DNA from: Pseudomonadota bacterium | GTDB taxonomy: Bacteria > Pseudomonadota > Alphaproteobacteria > Paracaedibacterales > CAITNM01 | Length of the DNA stretch: 15,814 nt | Assembly (NCBI GenBank): GCA_026400695.1 | Contig: JAPLON010000144.1 | Location: 1-15,814, forward strand | Reading direction: 5' to 3' | Shown here: in pieces, positions 15,217 to 15,814 of the stretch | Position numbering within the stretch: the first letter of the stretch is position 1 | How the letters are laid out: every line of letters starts with the position of its first letter | Position numbers and translations under genes: made by a program | Notes under the pieces: generated by a model | The model's database searches: none | What the model was told of the DNA's origin: nothing | What the model saw: only the letters and a program-made list of their open reading frames with translations

Positions 15217-15654
15217 ATGGCTGGCTCAGTAAATAAAGTAATTTTAGTTGGAAATTTAGGTCGTGATCCTGAAATTCGCAACACTCAAGATGGAACAAAG
15301 ATAGCTTCATTTTCAATTGCAACTAGTGAAAGCTGGAAAGATAAACAAACAGGCGAACGCAAAGATCGTACAGAATGGCATCGTATAGCCATTTTCAATG
15401 AACGCTTAGCAGATTTAGCAGAAAAATATTTGCGCAAAGGTAGCAAGGTTTACGTTGAAGGAAGTCTTCAAACTCGCAAATGGACTGATACAAATAATGT
15501 TGAACGATACACCACCGAAGTAGTTATTTCACGTTTCCGTGGGGAATTAACCATGCTAGATGGTCGCAATAGCGGTGGAGATAATACTGCTGATGATCAG
15601 GCTGGTGCTTTGCCAAATCATTTTGATGAACTAAACGACGACGTACCGTTTTAA
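15217..15654 (+). CDS. ssb: Single-stranded DNA-binding protein
   Basis: SSB coats single-stranded DNA in replication, repair and recombination and recruits partner enzymes. The OB fold starts with SVNKVILVGNLGRDPEIR and includes ATSESWKDKQTGERKDRTEWH and the KGSKVYVEGSLQTRKW strand. A short acidic linker leads to the conserved partner-binding tip DDVPF (141-145). At 145 residues it has a shorter linker than E. coli SSB, normal for small genomes. The ATG follows an AAAAGGG ribosome binding site. A possible -10 TATAAA lies at 15188-15193 without a good -35. Two terminators follow it. Confidence 0.97.
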   Translation: MAGSVNKVILVGNLGRDPEIRNTQDGTKIASFSIATSESWKDKQTGERKDRTEWHRIAIFNERLADLAEKYLRKGSKVYVEGSLQTRKWTDTNNVERYTTEVVISRFRGELTMLDGRNSGGDNTADDQAGALPNHFDELNDDVPF

Positions 15655-15673
15655 AAATCCTTCAAACTAAAGC

Positions 15674-15705
15674 AGGTACTAACCAATAACTTGGTTAGTA
15701 CCTTT
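15674..15705 (+). terminator. Strong intrinsic terminator of ssb
   Basis: A perfect 13-bp stem AGGTACTAACCAA (15674-15686) with TTGGTTAGTACCT (15691-15703) around a TAAC loop sits 20 bp past the ssb stop. The T tail is short (CCTTTCC), so the second hairpin just downstream may act as backup. Confidence 0.82.
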
Positions 15706-15707
15706 CC

Positions 15708-15748
15708 AAAAAAAGAGTGTTCACTATAAGTAAACACTCTCATTTTTT
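15708..15748. terminator. Bidirectional intrinsic terminator
   Basis: AGAGTGTT (15714-15721) pairs with AACACTCT (15733-15740), and ACT with AGT inside. Six T residues follow on the plus strand (15743-15748) and seven on the minus strand (complement of 15708-15714), so it can stop transcription from both sides. This implies a minus-strand gene coming in from the right. Confidence 0.85.
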
Positions 15749-15780
15749 ATATATTTGCTAAAGATATTTAGCCTTGGCTA

Positions 15781-15814
15781 TTAACCTTGGTTAACAGCTT
15801 TCATACTTAGTTTA
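15781..15814 (-). CDS. Possible 3' end of a minus-strand gene (partial, cut by window edge)
   Basis: On the minus strand the frame is open from the window edge to a TAA at 15781-15783 and reads KLSMKAVNQG. Only ten residues are visible, so no family can be named. The only support is the bidirectional terminator 33 bp further on. It may equally be noncoding. Confidence 0.25.
   Translation of the reverse strand, partial: KLSMKAVNQG

Overview
The window looks like a piece of an AT-rich alphaproteobacterial chromosome, most likely from a host-associated lineage of the Holosporales or Rickettsiales kind. The evidence is: the roughly 480-residue isocitrate dehydrogenase with a C-terminal extension, a type common in that part of the Alphaproteobacteria; a GatCAB amidotransferase operon, implying indirect Gln- and/or Asn-tRNA synthesis; low G+C codon usage; and housekeeping genes scattered out of their usual operons. 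The lineage is inferred from gene content only. No phage genes, insertion sequences or CRISPR arrays were found.

Layout. 1-971 carries nuoA and nuoB (complex I), cut off from nuoC by a convergent minus-strand pair: a MraY/WecA-type glycosyl-1-phosphate transferase and a TrmN6-like tRNA methyltransferase, joined by an ATGA overlap. Divergent from these is a polyprenyl diphosphate synthase (ispB-like). The 800-base stretch between ispB and icd has no convincing protein gene. It holds a chain of perfect or near-perfect hairpins inside a long-range closing helix, with a plausible promoter upstream, and I call it a large structured non-coding RNA of about 590 nt. This is the most unusual item in the window. 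Then come icd (plus strand), a terminator, tuf and tRNA-Gly(UCC) (minus strand), and divergently pgsA, a flippase-like membrane protein and tRNA-Gly(GCC). The membrane protein's last six codons and stop lie inside the tRNA gene.

From 9118 to 15149 everything is on the minus strand. Read in transcription order, these are erpA (iron-sulfur carrier), an exported methyltransferase-like protein, a 41-codon gene remnant, xth (exonuclease III), gatC, gatA, gatB, a terminator, and a small exported helical protein of unknown function. Divergent from erpA is ssb, followed by two strong terminators. The second works in both directions and suggests that another minus-strand gene ends at the right edge.

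The protein genes serve respiration (nuoAB, icd, ispB for the quinone tail, erpA for Fe-S clusters), envelope lipids and glycans (pgsA, the flippase-like protein, the GT4-type transferase), translation (tuf, two tRNA-Gly genes, gatCAB, trmN6) and DNA maintenance (ssb, xth). Two exported proteins of unknown role and the large RNA candidate are the parts that known families do not explain.
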